Origin: Voacanga thouarsii
Taxonomy: Eukaryota; Streptophyta; Magnoliopsida; Gentianales; Apocynaceae
Assembly: GCA_026120185.1 (NCBI GenBank)
Contig: JANUWF010001683.1
Span: 2,054,001 to 2,118,000 of the forward strand
Direction of reading: 5' to 3'
DNA length: 64,000 nucleotides
In this document: piece by piece, positions 45,157-57,909 of the stretch
Layout of the letters: each line of letters starts with the position of its first letter
Position numbering within the stretch: position 1 is the stretch's first letter
The notes under the pieces: model-generated
The model's input: the letters and a program-made list of their open reading frames with translations, nothing else
The model's database searches: none
What the model was told of the DNA's origin: nothing
Position numbers and translations under genes: made by a program

Positions 45157-47494
45157 CCGAAATGGTGATGATCAACCATGGCTATTTTTGGGATCACTAA
45201 AGTCTCTCAAGCTCGCATGGACCTTCACTAATCAAGGAACCTTCATGAAGAGATCATCTATCAAGTATTTCTTCTTGAATCTTCCTTTTTAATTTCTAGA
45301 TTTGTGTCTCTTAGATGTTGATAGGAAGAATGAATATAAATGGGGGTTAAATATATGTATGTGGATGAAAGGGAGGGAGTTAGGACATGAGAGTTGAAAT
45401 GTATGATTAGGCCTTATGGATATTTCTTTTGAATCATTATATGCTTATCATGGTTAATGAGATTTATGGATGTTTTGATGCATGGTAGATTTTATGACAC
45501 CAATGGTGATTAGGCCTTTTTGTTCATAATTTTTAGTAAAGCCATGGATGATAATTATGCCTAGTAGGAGATTAGTCATGTGTTAGTGTGTGTTAATTCA
45601 AGTATATGTTCATGAATGGATTAGCATATTATCTAATGTTTGGGAATGTGTTTATAAATCGTTTGTAATAATAGGAAATCATGGTAAAAGATTATTTTCT
45701 TTGTTAATTCAAAAATTATTTTTACTAACAGATTTTATTACTTTAATTAGAATTATTATTGTGTTTAATCTATAAAATTTGAAATTACTAGGAAGGATGG
45801 GAAATAGAATATTAATTGAAATATGAATATTATTTTTAATTAGACAAATAAATAAAATATTTTATTTAAATATATATATATATATATATATACAATAAAT
45901 AATAAAATATTAGAATTAATTAAGGTCAAATGACCTTGTAGACCATAATAATTAGACTTACTAAAACTTTTACCTATCTCCATAAATATTATTTATATTA
46001 AAATTTATTTATTATTTATTATTTAAAAATTAAGTATAATTCATTTATAATTAATTTTATTGGTTATTTATTATCTATTAATTAATAATTAAAAATTAAA
46101 GTGTAATTTATTATTTATCATAAAAATACTATTGAAATATTACCATTTACCAATATTATTTAGGAATTAGTATTATTCAATATTTAACACTAATTTATTT
46201 ATTAGAAATAATACTCATAATTTATTATTTGAAACTATAACTTATTAGTATTTATTTTAGAATCCGTAGTTATTTTAACTCATCAAGCTAGATTTATTTT
46301 ATAAAATACTTTGTCAACTAATTTTAAAGCCTAAGACATTAAGGTCATGGTTAGTTGTGGTTGTAACTAGTTGAACTAGGGATTATTTATGTAAGACAAA
46401 TATGGTCCGAATGATATCTTGTGCCTTGTATTTACCCCAGGCTGGGTTAGGTTGACCTTGGAAGATGTTTGAGTTCAAGAAAAGCAAAGGATCAGGTAAG
46501 TTCCTGCATGGAGTCATTTGAAGACCAAATGCGGCAAGCCAAATCATTGCATACGAGAATTTGTACTGTAAACCAATTATGGACAATTTTTATTTTCTTT
46601 CAATCAAGCAAGCTATTTAAAGCAAAGCAAATGATTTTACACAAAATGCTAAACTTTTCATAAAACCAACTCGGCAAGAGGTTTATAAACAATAATTGCT
46701 ATTTTCAAGTAAATCATGGTATGATCACTTTTCCTCCCAAGTGGGACCGACAACTTTGAGTACTCAATAAGGGTAGACTACTAGGACTAGTCTTTGAAGG
46801 GTTAGGGTAAGTCTCTCAGTAGGTGGCCACCTCTCGGGGGTGAGTCCTTCCCGGATAGGATGCCAATCCTATTGGTCGTACCGTTCCGAACTAGCATGTT
46901 CAGTCAAGTGGACTGTGTATTTTCGGAGTTGACAACCGGTACGTTTGGGGTGTAGAGATAGATGAGTATCTTACCCGGGAGGCCATACTCCTGCCTTGTG
47001 TTAGTATGCTCAACGTGTGGCATTCTAATCGTTATATTGCCACAGTGCACAAAGTGTGGTGCCGTGGCTATCTCTTTTGAGTGGTTGTATTTATTTTGAA
47101 TATGTATGTTTTGGAAAGAAAAACACCACTCTTCATTTATGATATTTATTTTATGCTTGCCAGCATTTTCTTTTATGAAACTGTTACAACTTACATACAT
47201 GAACTGTTTTACCTGAAACACTCAAAGCATACACGGGTTACTGAGATTTTTATCTAATCATCATTTATACTATGTTTTCAGGTAGATCCTGATGTGAAGG
47301 TCATTAGCTAGATTATTGCCTAGGTTTTGAAGTCTCTTTGTTATTTTTCCTATGTATAGTTTTTGAGAGACAATAGCAGACATTTATTTTGGATTTTGTT
47401 CATGTATTGCTGAGTTGTAATAAGTTAAATTTTGAAGTATTTCTTTTGTTTTATTTTGCGTGACCTCATTATAAAGACCTATTTTCCTTTGGAC

Positions 47495-49098
47495 GTGCTT
47501 TGATATACCTCATCTAAAATCCTATCACTTAACTGGTGCTCATGAGGTACACACAAACGATCTCAGAAATGCAGAACTCCTGCTTCATCCTGATGGAAAT
47601 CACTGCCTTGCCATTTAAGCTCTTTGTCCTTGAAAATTTGAAATTCCGTATGACTTTGCTGAGCTACGATGACTCCCGTTTAGATCCAGCATCAATCTCA
47701 TATTGCTTACAATAATCCTCTTTTCTTGCACTTCCACTCTTCTATCCAGCGCTTCTTAGATCGCTTGAATCTCCTGCACTCTCAGCTTGGTCATTTTGAC
47801 TTTTCGGCTCAGGGCATCAGCAACAATGTTAACCTTCCTGGGCTGGTAGTTGATAGGACAACGATACTCTTCCAAAAATTCTATCCATCTCTGCTACCTC
47901 AAATTCAAGTTCTTCTAGATGAAGATGTACTTCAGGCTCTTGTGATCAGTAAACACTTCATATTCAGCTCCATATAAGTAATGCCGCCATTTTTTTAAAG
48001 CAAATACAATGGCAACTATCTCCAAATCATGCGTGGGATAATTAACTTACTGGGGCTTCAACTTTCGTGAAGCATAGGCTATTACATTCCTATCCTGCAT
48101 CAATACTACTCCCAAACCTCCAACAATAGCCGGACAATCCCAAGAAGCTTCGAATCTCCATGATATTCTCCGGTTGCTTCTAGTCCGAAACTGCTTCAAG
48201 TTTTGCTGAGTCCTCCTTGATTCCATCATTGGTTACCCCATGGCCAAGAAATGACACACTATCCCGCCAAAACTCGCACTTGCTAATTTTAGCATAAAGC
48301 TTGTGCTCTCTTAGCTTTTCCAATACGAGCCTCAAATGTTCCCCATGATCCTCGGGATTTTTAGATTATATGAGTATGTTGTCGATGAAGACCACCACGA
48401 ACTTGTCTAGGTAGGGTTGGAGAAGTCGATGAATCAAATCCATAAAAATCGTTGGTGTATTTGTCACACCAAAAGGCATCACCACAAACTCGTAGTGACT
48501 ATATCTAGTGTTGAAGGCCGTCTTGGGAATATCCTCCTCTTAACTATATCCTTGCCTCAAATCAAATTTGGAATTCCAACTAGATCCTTGCAACTAGTCG
48601 AACAACTCATCAATTAACGATAGAGGATATTTATTCTTGAAGGTCAGGTTGTTCAACCCCCAATAGTAGATACATTACCTCAAGGTCCCGTCTTGTTTCT
48701 TCACAAATAGTACTAGAGCACCCTAAGGTGACATGCTAGGTCTTATGTAACGTTGCTTCACCAATTCCTCTAGTTGCTCCTTTAATTCTTTTCCACAGGA
48801 ACACGTCAGAAAAATCTCTTACCACCTCAGTATCTTCGAGGGTGCATTGATCCTTCAGCTTATTTATCCCTTAGGCCAAATATCCTTGACATCCTTACTT
48901 CAACAATTTCCGAGCTTTTGCTCCAACTATCAAAAACATCAACTCTTTTACTCTCTTTCCGTTGAACTCCAACACATTGCATCTCGATCTAATGAACTAA
49001 GCAGACTTATTCTTATAGTCTACTTTAGCCCCATGCATAGCTAGCTAATCCATATCCATAATCAAGTCATAGTCATCAATAGCTAAGATTATCAACTC
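47495..49098 (-). pseudogene. T3 pol: RNase H, RT, start of protease
   Basis: The minus strand carries the same wording as T1 and T2: ADALSRK-type region (about 47815), TDHKSL-type region (about 47940), [11 protein letters not shown] (about 48055), then a deletion near 48117 that removes some 200 bp between RNase H and the RT end. RT follows with FIDNILI at 48375 instead of FIDD, MPFGV-type text near 48475, TLRxCID-type text near 48680 and protease DDYDLI near 49075. Many stops. The integrase core and everything beyond are replaced by LTR beta. Confidence 0.8.
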
Positions 49099-51451
49099 TA
49101 TAACACCCCACTACCTAGGGCCGCCAGGGCTGGGGATGTCGCCTCGTCCAGAGGACAAATGGTCTTTATAACTAGGTGACACAAATAAAATAGCGGAATA
49201 AAAATAATACATTAACTTAAAATTTATTATAACCCAAGGAAAAATCCAAGAATACCAAAAACAAATCTATAATAAAATTTATCCACTCTCATCTCCCCAA
49301 AGCACTACACAAAATAAATTATCAGAAAATCTTCCAAGGCAGGCAATATCTAGCTACTTATCCCCACAGCAGGATCGACCTGAAATCATGGTAAAAATGG
49401 TGATGAGACAAAAATCTCAGTAAGTCCGTGTGTGCTTTGAGTGTCCAGTGAAAACAGTTCGTGAGTGCAATGTATAAATCTTTATAAGAGAAATACTGGC
49501 AAGCAATAAACATTAGTTAAAATCAAGAGTAGTGTTTTGGCTTTTCCAACCATACATAATCAATAAAATCAACTGCTCAAAAGAAATGATCATGGGTTAC
49601 CACACGTTGGGCCCCATAATTGGTCAGAATGCCGACACTTTGTGCAGACTGACAAAAAAAAAAAGGTAGGTGATTGGACTACTGGGCAAGATACTCCTCA
49701 TTCTCTATATCCAAACAACAACCGGGAGTCCATTCTGGCAAAACAAAGTCACCTGACTGAAAAAATAAACTGCTAGCTCGGACCGGCATGACCTACTAGA
49801 CTGACATCTTATCCGGGCAGGACTCACAACTCAGAGGTGGCCACCTACTAAGAGACTTACCCTAACCCCTTAAAGACTAGCCCTAACAGTCTACCCTTAT
49901 TGAGTACTCAACGTAACGTATCCCATATGGGAAAAATGAACCAAACACAGTTCCACTTGAAAATAGCAATTAAGGGTTTCCAAAGTCTTTGTTAAAATCA
50001 GTTTTAGAAAGAGTTTTGAGTTTGAGTAAATCTGCTTATTGGTTTTCAAATAATTCATTTGTCTGAAATAAGAAAAAAGTCAATCCTCAATTGCCTTTAC
50101 AGAAATGAGTGTCCATGCACTCTACATTTGGCTTGCTATAATAAATATTTTACATCAATCAGGTTTTATGCAGGAGCTTACCTGATTCTTAGCTCGAGAT
50201 AAAATAAAGATCTTCGATCGTTGACCCAACCCTGCCTGGGGTAAATATAAATTACAATCAAACTCCAACCAAATTCTATTTTCACAAATAAGACTTACTC
50301 AACTCATTACTACTATGATCCTAGTGTCCCAAGCTTTAAGGCCAAATAAGAAATAAAAGGTTTATAAACTAAGTCTAATTTGATATTTAAAATAATTAGT
50401 GTTTTAGGAAATAGGTACTAATAAGTTGAAGGTTTAACACTTGCTAAGATTAATTTAGAGTTTATTTGATAAATGGTCCTAGGTGGTATTAGGTAAAATA
50501 ATAATTTATTAATAATTAATTGCTAAAAAATAATTGATAATTAAAATTAGTTGAAAATAAATTTTAATGAGTCTTGATTGAAAGATAATAAATAAATTTT
50601 AATAGGTTTTGGTTAAAAGATAATAATTAAATAAATATTTTAATTATTATGATTATTTTCATAAAAGGCTTTATTTGATATTATTATTTTATATAATATC
50701 TATATGTTTTATTTTTTTCTAGCAAAAGCTATTATTTATTTGACTAAAATATCCTTATTAAATATATAATGATCCAAATCTACCCCTCCTAGGGTTTTTT
50801 GAAATTACTAGCAAAATTCATAATATTAAACATTTTATTGAAGAAATAAAATTTAGCTTAGGGACGACTAGGTCATGGTCACAATTTCACTTGCTAACCC
50901 CAATCATGAACATATACTCCACTTCAATTCATCAAATCATCCAAATCATGAATAAAAACATAGATCCAAATTTATCAAGGCATGATCCAACCTCTACTAG
51001 CATAAACATAATCATGGCTTCAATAATCATACATGATTATAAATCCTATTAATCATAGATGACATAATCTCTAGCATACTTGATCACAAATACTACCTAT
51101 GACATAAAGACATGCATTAAACCCTAAAAACACCATACAATCAACCAAGACAATCAACTCATGCATAAATCCCATCTCCATCATAAGCACACATTTATTC
51201 ATGCTTCAATCTCTACTCATCACAACAATACATGTTCAAATCCTATTCATAATCCATCTCCTACCAATATCATCCTAGAGACATGAATATAGAATTTAAA
51301 AGGAGGGTTGAAAAGGCTTACTTGATTAATGAGTACCTTGAAGGAGTTTCGAATGGATCTGAACTCCTAGATTTCTAAATCCGTCCAAGGAAGATGAAGA
51401 AAGCATGGCTATTGATGAAGAACCATTCGGCCAAGAAGAAGAGAGTGTCCG

Positions 51452-51501
51452 GAAGAAGAAGAAGAAGAAGAAGAAGAAGAAGAAGAAGAAGAAGAAGAAG
51501 A
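51452..51501. repeat. (GAA)n microsatellite in LTR S3
   Basis: About 16 GAA units at the position where S2 has (GA)n. Confidence 0.9.
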
Positions 51502-51520
51502 GAGTCCATTAGCATGCTTA

Positions 51521-51523
<3 letters not shown>

Positions 51524-51557
<34 letters not shown>
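51524..51557. repeat. (TA)n microsatellite in LTR S3
   Basis: About 17 TA units directly beside the (GAA)n run; S2 has only a short version ('catatatatattc') here. Confidence 0.9.
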
Positions 51558-51560
<3 letters not shown>

Positions 51561-52234
51561 TTAGAGATCAAAGATTAGTGACGATGAAGTTGTTTGAACA
51601 AACCTACCGTGAAGGTGTTGTTGAGCCTTCACAAAATTTCCAGTTTTTTATCCAAAAGAGCAAGTTAGATTTTGGAGTTTGATGTTAAAAATGGTGTGGA
51701 TGGACTCACGGAAGTGAGTAGGTGAAATCTGAAATTTTTGGAAGAAGTTTGAAGTGGTTTGGAGAGGTATTAGGCGAAAGAAATGAGTAGGTGTTCTTAG
51801 TGTTCTATGTGTGCTTGAAGGTTGAAGAGAATGGAGGAATTTTGGTTAATGCTGGCCGAAATTCTGAGGGAGAGAGTGACTGAATTGCTAGAGTGTTTTA
51901 GGTAGATGATTTTCTGGTTTGAAAGGAAAAAGGGAAGGTTGGTTGTTGAAATCCTAAAAGAAAATTTTTGGGAATCAAATTTGGAACAAAATATAGCAAG
52001 AATATCTTGTTCAATGGAAGCTTTTTGGAGCTGTTATGGCCGACTGCTGGCTAGGATTTCTGTTGGATGAAAGCTGGTTGAAGGAGGTTAATGGTAGCCG
52101 AAAAGAGGGAGTGTAATGGTGAAGGGAAGGTCTGGTTGTTGGAGGGACATTTTATGGAAGGTTGCTAAATTAAGTTTGCTAGAATTTTGGTATCCAATTA
52201 AGGCATGATTGTAGTGATTTGTTGGAGATATTTT

Positions 52235-53762
52235 TGTTAGAATTCGTGGACTCCTAAACGCGAAAAGCATCCACGAATCCCTCCCGAGGACCCAAGTAAA
52301 CGATTAAGAAGATCTAAGGTTTAAGAATTACCTCTGATTACTGTAATCAAAATCCTTCGATTCTGGTTGCGTTGTTGTACGTTCAACCCGAGCAATCACC
52401 AGACGCTGCAGTATGCGAACGTCCTCTATCGGATACACACCGCGAACTCACTCGATACTCGGGGAGTGCTAGCGCCTAGGGTTTGAGTGGTTTTTTTTTC
52501 TTTTCTGGTAGAGAATGGCACGAATGTTCTCAACCGAAAAATTGGACTATTGAAAAGACGGCTAAGGTTTTCTTATAAACCCCCGAACCTCTTAGAGTCC
52601 AACCCTAATAATATCTTATCATATTCTAATTTAAATTCAAATTAAATTAAAACTGATATGATAAGATTCTGCCATTATCTTGGTAATTTAACTAATTAAT
52701 TTATCGAGTCAGATTCTTATAATCTAGACATCATCCAGATACATCGAATGTGGACATATTTCCAGATTCATTGTATCTGGTAAATTTTCTAAGTACGATT
52801 AACTTAGACATATTTCCAGATTCATCGAACCTGGTCACCAGAAAAATAACCTAACAAGTTCGCTTATTGTGTGACCCTATAGGTTCATTTAACACTGGCA
52901 GTGTGCCTAAATCATATTTAAATGGCCCATAAGTTATAAGCGGTTTCTAGCAAAACATTATAACTATCCAGGTTAAATGAAGATCGGTGATCTCTTTGAA
53001 CCAAATCATAATTTTATATTTAGTCATTTTGTCACACGATATCCAGATTAAGCATAAGGCACGGAGCATGTCATCCTTATTAAGCTTAATCAATTATTTC
53101 TTGATTTTATAGTAGATTGTTCAAACAAATGATATCAATATCTTAGATTGATATATTTGAGCACGGCCATGCATTTTTAATAGTCTAACTTATCAAGGGG
53201 CCCGTGGATATCTCTCCCATAACTGAGAGGGACAAATTCCTTCATAATCAATCATATTCCTCTCCTTGATTTATTCTATATCCAACAGTAGTCTAATTTA
53301 TTATCTGGTTAAAGACAACTTTAGACAATGTCAAAATATAGAATTTATCAAGTAGGAAACTATGATGAATTTAGGTCGAAGGACTTTCAATATTATTATG
53401 GATAGAAAGTACTTATGACATATTCCATGAAGTACTCTCACAGTGGGTCATGTCCAATACAATGTTCTCTAACATTTATTTATGTCTTGACTCGATATCA
53501 CAAATATCCATGTCCAGTAAAACATAGCCATCAAGTCACAAACATACTAATCTTAATTTATTATTATTCCAATAATAATAATCGATCAGGGACGATTTTA
53601 GAATAGTCATTGTATTCATTGTAGGGTTTTACTATCAAGTCACGTACTTGATGACCAACAAAACAAAACTCACTATTCATGGAAAGGAAAGCCTCATATT
53701 ATTATATAAAACATAATGACAATAGTATAAGTACAAATTAACTCTAGGGCATATCCCCAACA
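52235..53762 (-). repeat. Solo LTR, copia-type family C, copy 2
   Basis: It starts TGTTAGAATT, ends CCCCAACA, and is flanked by a perfect ATTTT duplication (52230-52234 and 53763-53767). It is the same family as 4380-5909 with very similar length (1528 and 1530 bp). On the minus strand it starts TGTTGGGGATATGCCCTAG. It is the third level of nesting: T3, then S3, then this. Confidence 0.88.
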
Positions 53763-54690
53763 ATTTTTGGGCAGCCTTGTCTGATTTTCGTGCAGGAGCT
53801 TGGGGAGGATAATAGAGTTCAGTTCAGGGCTGTTTAAGAGTGGTTTGTGCAAAAGGAGGATGGAGTTTTGGTCAGGGCTGAATTAGGGAACAAAGCTAGA
53901 CAAAAATCCTGCACAGAATTTTCTCTATTGCTGGAATTTTCCTGGGCAGTTTCGGCTACCATTTTCCAGCCAGCTTGTAGAGAGTTTGAAGGAGATTCTA
54001 GGGGTCTGTCATGGCTGGTTTCCAGCCTTCTTCGTGGAGGAAAAACAAGGCTAAGGAGCTGAGAGAAAACTGGAAGAAATCATTTTGGTTTAGGGTCACC
54101 TATGCTACCATTTTGCCCATAAATTTTTCTGGTTTTGCATAGCATTTGTGCAGTTCAAAAATGGCCAGAAAATTCCAGGTTTCAAGCTGTTCAAAAGGGC
54201 CATTTTCTGGCAGCATTTGGGAGGGAATAATAGCTGAGAATTTTGACACTTTGAAGGCACGGGAAGCTGTAAAAATTTCAGTTCATGAGATGAAGGAAAA
54301 TAAACTTAGCTAGAGTGAAGTTTTAGAAGGTTCACTAGGGGAATTAATTCTCTTGGAACCTTCCCCATCCCTTCCACATTTTTGGTCCATAAGATGTCTT
54401 TCCCTTAGACATTTTGCACCTTCAAAGCCATAGCACTTTACTGAAATTTCTGGAATAGAATTGGCTAGAACAATGTTGATCAATCTAACGAATTAAGATT
54501 TAGGAGAAATTAAAGATCGAGAAGGAATGAATTCCCTTAGGAATTTTTGTACGGGGCACAAGAATAGGATTAGAGTACTCCTATCATGTCTCCCCTAAGG
54601 TAACACCTCTACCCTACTTCTAAAGCACTTAAGGCTGAAAATACAACCTTCCCAAACAAAAATAAAATTTAATCATGCTAAAGCTCCAAT

Positions 54691-54750
54691 AATGGAATTT
54701 GAACCCAAGACCTCAAGAATTAATTCCAAAGCTCTAACCACTACACAACA
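54691..54750 (-). other. tRNA-like module in solo LTR S3
   Basis: On the minus strand: TAGTGGTTAGAGC, an anticodon-arm-like part and GGGTTCAAATTCC, about 297 bp from the LTR start. Confidence 0.5.
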
Positions 54751-55001
54751 AGAACTCTTGTTCTTATTTTCTCTCTAAAATATTTTTCCTATTTAATCCT
54801 CAAGTTATCTCCCTATTTTTACCTCAAGCAAAAATTACCATTTTGCCATTCTTACTCAATAAACATAATCAAGCCCTCTGGACTATAAAACCCAAATTCA
54901 AAGCACATAAAATCATATATAAATATATTTAAACATGTAATAAAGCATGATATGCATCCCAACCCCCTTACTCTAAGGTTGGTTCCAACTGGGGTTTCAC
55001 A

Positions 55002-55447
55002 AACTCTCCCTCTAAGCTTTCTCTCCCCACTTCAATCTTACAATTCTGCACAAACTGGTCCACTTGCGCCATTTTTCCCAAGGGCGTACTCATCAATAAG
55101 GTAAAAGGTAGTTCTACTCCATCCCAACCCAAATGATATGCACAATTCTAGTTTAAATTGGAATGGGTAGATCTAGGGTCTATCAATGCATTAACGGAAT
55201 GACTTTGGATAGTAAACGTACTTTTCACCACCGCTGCATCTGCTCCAACCTCCTCCCAGTTAAGAGCGAAAACCTTTACTTTCACATGTGGCTTCTGAGA
55301 TCCACTTCTAGAGGCTCCCGCAGTCTAAGCCGGGTTTCCTTACCCGATTCGGAGAAGTTTGGGGTAGGCGTTTCGCAAATAATTTAGGTCTCTGCAGTGG
55401 TAGCATTTCTGCTCAACTCCTATGGACCAACAATTTTTCTCTACATA
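55002..55447 (-). pseudogene. T3 protease and gag zinc-knuckle end
   Basis: It continues the protease text broken at 49098 (GREG-type phrase, the DPGSTH region near 55175 with a changed Asp codon, and KVKVFALNWEEV-type text near 55260). At the left edge of the CRM-type insertion it reaches the gag knuckle region. The text resumes at 61455. Confidence 0.75.
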
Positions 55448-56472
55448 TGATGAGACTCCGCTTCATCATGGAGGTCAAAATTAAGGAGGAGGAGGTGTGA
55501 CTGTGCAATGACAAGGATCGATGACAAAATCTTGGACTAAGAAGCTTCAAGATGATTTTCAATTGCTCATAAAACCATGCTTGAGGATTGAAGAGGGTTG
55601 GAAGGTTGAGAAAGCTAGCCAAGAGTTCATTTTGATGACTATCCAAGAAGGACCCCAACAAGAACTTAAGTTGGCAACAAGACGGACGAAATTTGACCAA
55701 ATGGTGGCCTTCCAGTAGATAGCTGGTGCAGGCCCAAGCAGCCGAACTAGCGCCAGCTTCAACATGCACAATGATGGCCCGAACACAGCGCATAACCGGT
55801 GCCAGCTCAAGAGCCCTAGCCGATGCCAGCTCCAGCTTGGGCGGTCGACGGCTGCCCTGTGTTTTTTATGTTTTCTCTGATTTTTCTCTATTTTAAATGT
55901 TTTGTGAAGACCTATTAAGGCCCTAAATTGTATTAGAACCTCAGGGATTACTTAGCTAGGGTTAGGGTAGTATAAATACAACGTTTAGTGATTTGACAAA
56001 ATAATTCACACACTTTTTCAAATTTGAAGAGGGAGTCTTGAGAGGCCCTAGCCTCCTTGTTCATCTTGTTCAAAACCATGCTTAAGGCTTAGTTCTCCTT
56101 ATGAATGAGTCTATAAAATCTTTTGAATAATCCAATGTGATTTTTTTCAAATGGTCTTAGTTGCTTTGCTTTTCTAAGGTTTGTTTGAATTCCATTACTT
56201 GGGTGTCTATTTTCTCTATTCTATTTTTTTTTTTTTTTTTTGCCTTTATTGCTTCAAGGATATTGGGGTGAGATTATAGTAGAACTTTCTACTATTCTTG
56301 AGGGTCTTTAAAGCCTAGTTCTTCAACGGTTTGATAGAGGGTTTGTTGTTAGTTTAATTTTCTCTTTTTTATCTCAAGAAATTCACTGTTTTGGTCCCTT
56401 GGGATGAGCTGAACTCATAATTAACTAAACCACCCACAACACCAATTAAAAATCCCACTCAAGATCATATCA
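55448..56472 (+). repeat. CRM-type 5' LTR
   Basis: It starts TGATGAGACTCCGC and ends GATCATATCA. TATAAATA lies at 55971-55978. The first 270 bp repeat the end of the pol reading frame (for example KKLQDDFQLLIKPCL). Confidence 0.88.
55971..55978 (+). promoter_or_regulatory. TATA box of CRM-type 5' LTR
   Basis: TATAAATA follows 'gggttagggtag'. It is conserved at 31332 (inverted copy) and changed to TATTAATA at 60952 in the 3' LTR. Confidence 0.6.
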
Positions 56473-56479
56473 AACAGTT

Positions 56480-56491
56480 TGGTATCAGAGC
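56480..56491 (+). other. CRM-type primer-binding site
   Basis: TGGTATCAGAGC, the initiator tRNA-Met complement, lies seven bases after the 5' LTR. Confidence 0.9.
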
Positions 56492-57909
56492 AAGGAAAGC
56501 TTTGATTCCAATCAAAACTTGGAAGCAAGAAAAAGGAGCCTAACAAAGTTGAAGCAAAAATAAGAGAAATCTCGTAACTAAAAAAAAAAGCTACAAAATG
56601 GTCATGTTATCTTTGCTATTTCTTCATTTTTCCTAGAGAAAATTACTCCTTGAAGTTAGAATATTGCTTGGGAATAAATTTAACTTGTGATTGTGATGAA
56701 AATGGGCTTGAATTTGAGTGAAAATATTGGCTGGTTGTGAGTGACGGGATTGCAACTAAAGTGTTTGATAAATGGTCCTTCAGAATGCTTTTGGTTATAG
56801 TTGGGAACTTTGAATCTTAATTTTCATTCCTTGGGATTTTGGAACTTAGTATAGTACTCTATTGTTGAATTCCATGCTTATTGAACTCAACTTTACTAGT
56901 GCACACTTGTGTGATCATCTTGTTCTTCATAATCCTAATTCTAGTTATTCTTATTTCTTTGTTCTTGCTAACTCTTATTTGTTTCTTGGTTAGAAGTGTT
57001 TCTTTATGCATCTAGTGTTTGTTCTTGTGTTGATTGAGTCCACATTTCTTGAAATTCTTGATTAAAACTTGTTTGCTTGGGGTGCCTAATAAGTGTTTGT
57101 TAAAATTCCCCTAAGACCCCCTAATTGGAAAAATCCATTGATTTGTATGATTCTCTGAGTTGGACTAAATCTTTAGCTATTGGGGAGAATTGAGATTGAA
57201 CAAGAAGGCTTAAGTATTGAGAAAAAGGTAAGAGGGTGAGACTATTATTAAAAGAGCCTAAGAGAGCAAACACGAGCGTGGAATGACCAACCTTTGAGAG
57301 CCAACACGTAAGAAAGCGAAGTGAGGATTTATTTTTCTTTCTAATCTCTTTTGTTTTATAGGTATAAATAAGTAAATATTATCCCACCATGGCCCATGAC
57401 TAAGAGATCTCTAGGCCTAACCCAAGTGGACTTAGTAGACCTTAAGAAGAACAAATTGATGCTAGAGTTTTGCATGAAGACTTGTAACCTATGATGAGGA
57501 CTATGCAAAGTGAGTTTCAAAACATGACAAAGGAATTGATAAATCATCTTGAACAATCTTCTACCGCCTCACAAAGGAGAGGCCAAGAGTGATTTGAAGT
57601 ACCTAGCCCTACGATGAGGGATGGTGATGCCCAACTCCTCCGTTAAATGCCCAATAAGGGGTAGAGTGGGATGAGCACTATATTGAAGGATTCCAACAAG
57701 CTCCTATGAGAGGGAGAAGACATGGTATGAGAGGAGGACGAGGTAGGGGTCAAGGAAGGAATGGTGGGAACAACCTAAGGGAGTTAGAAAGAGAGTTTGA
57801 GGGAGTTGATGAATAGTATGAGGGAGAACAAGTTGAAGCCTTGGGGAACACAATAGAGGATGGGGTAATAGAAGAGGTAGGAGAGAAGGAAATGATGAGG
57901 AGAGAAAGT
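56492..57909 (+). other. CRM-type 5' leader and unreadable gag start
   Basis: 56492-57380 is AT-rich leader with no gene. From about 57389 ('ccaccatggcc') a decayed gag start may begin, with LGLTQVDLVDLKKN-like wording, but stops in all frames prevent a clear call. 57715-57900 is G/A-rich and probably encoded a Gly/Arg/Glu-rich linker. Confidence 0.5.

Larger units (their letters stand above)
43338..47494 (+). repeat. Tekay-type LTR beta, nearly full length
   Basis: It follows LTR alpha with no internal region. It lacks about the first 150 bp (compare 3770-3926 inverted) and the last 60-70 bp (compare 43265-43337). A TATA-like CTTTATAACAC lies at 44951, (CT)n at 45110-45153, and (TA)n at 45871-45891. 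No coding region is recognised in 43515-47494; ORFs such as 43756-44058 have no domain. Confidence 0.8.
49099..55001 (-). repeat. Solo LTR S3, Tekay-type, with nested copia-type LTR
   Basis: Plus-strand ends are TATAACACCCC and GGGGTTTCACA, with a perfect AACTC duplication (49094-49098 and 55002-55006) inside T3 protease. Without the nested family C LTR and its duplicated 5 bp it is about 4370 bp and matches S2 throughout. It is in the same orientation as its host. It holds (GAA)n, (TA)n and the tRNA-like module. Confidence 0.9.
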
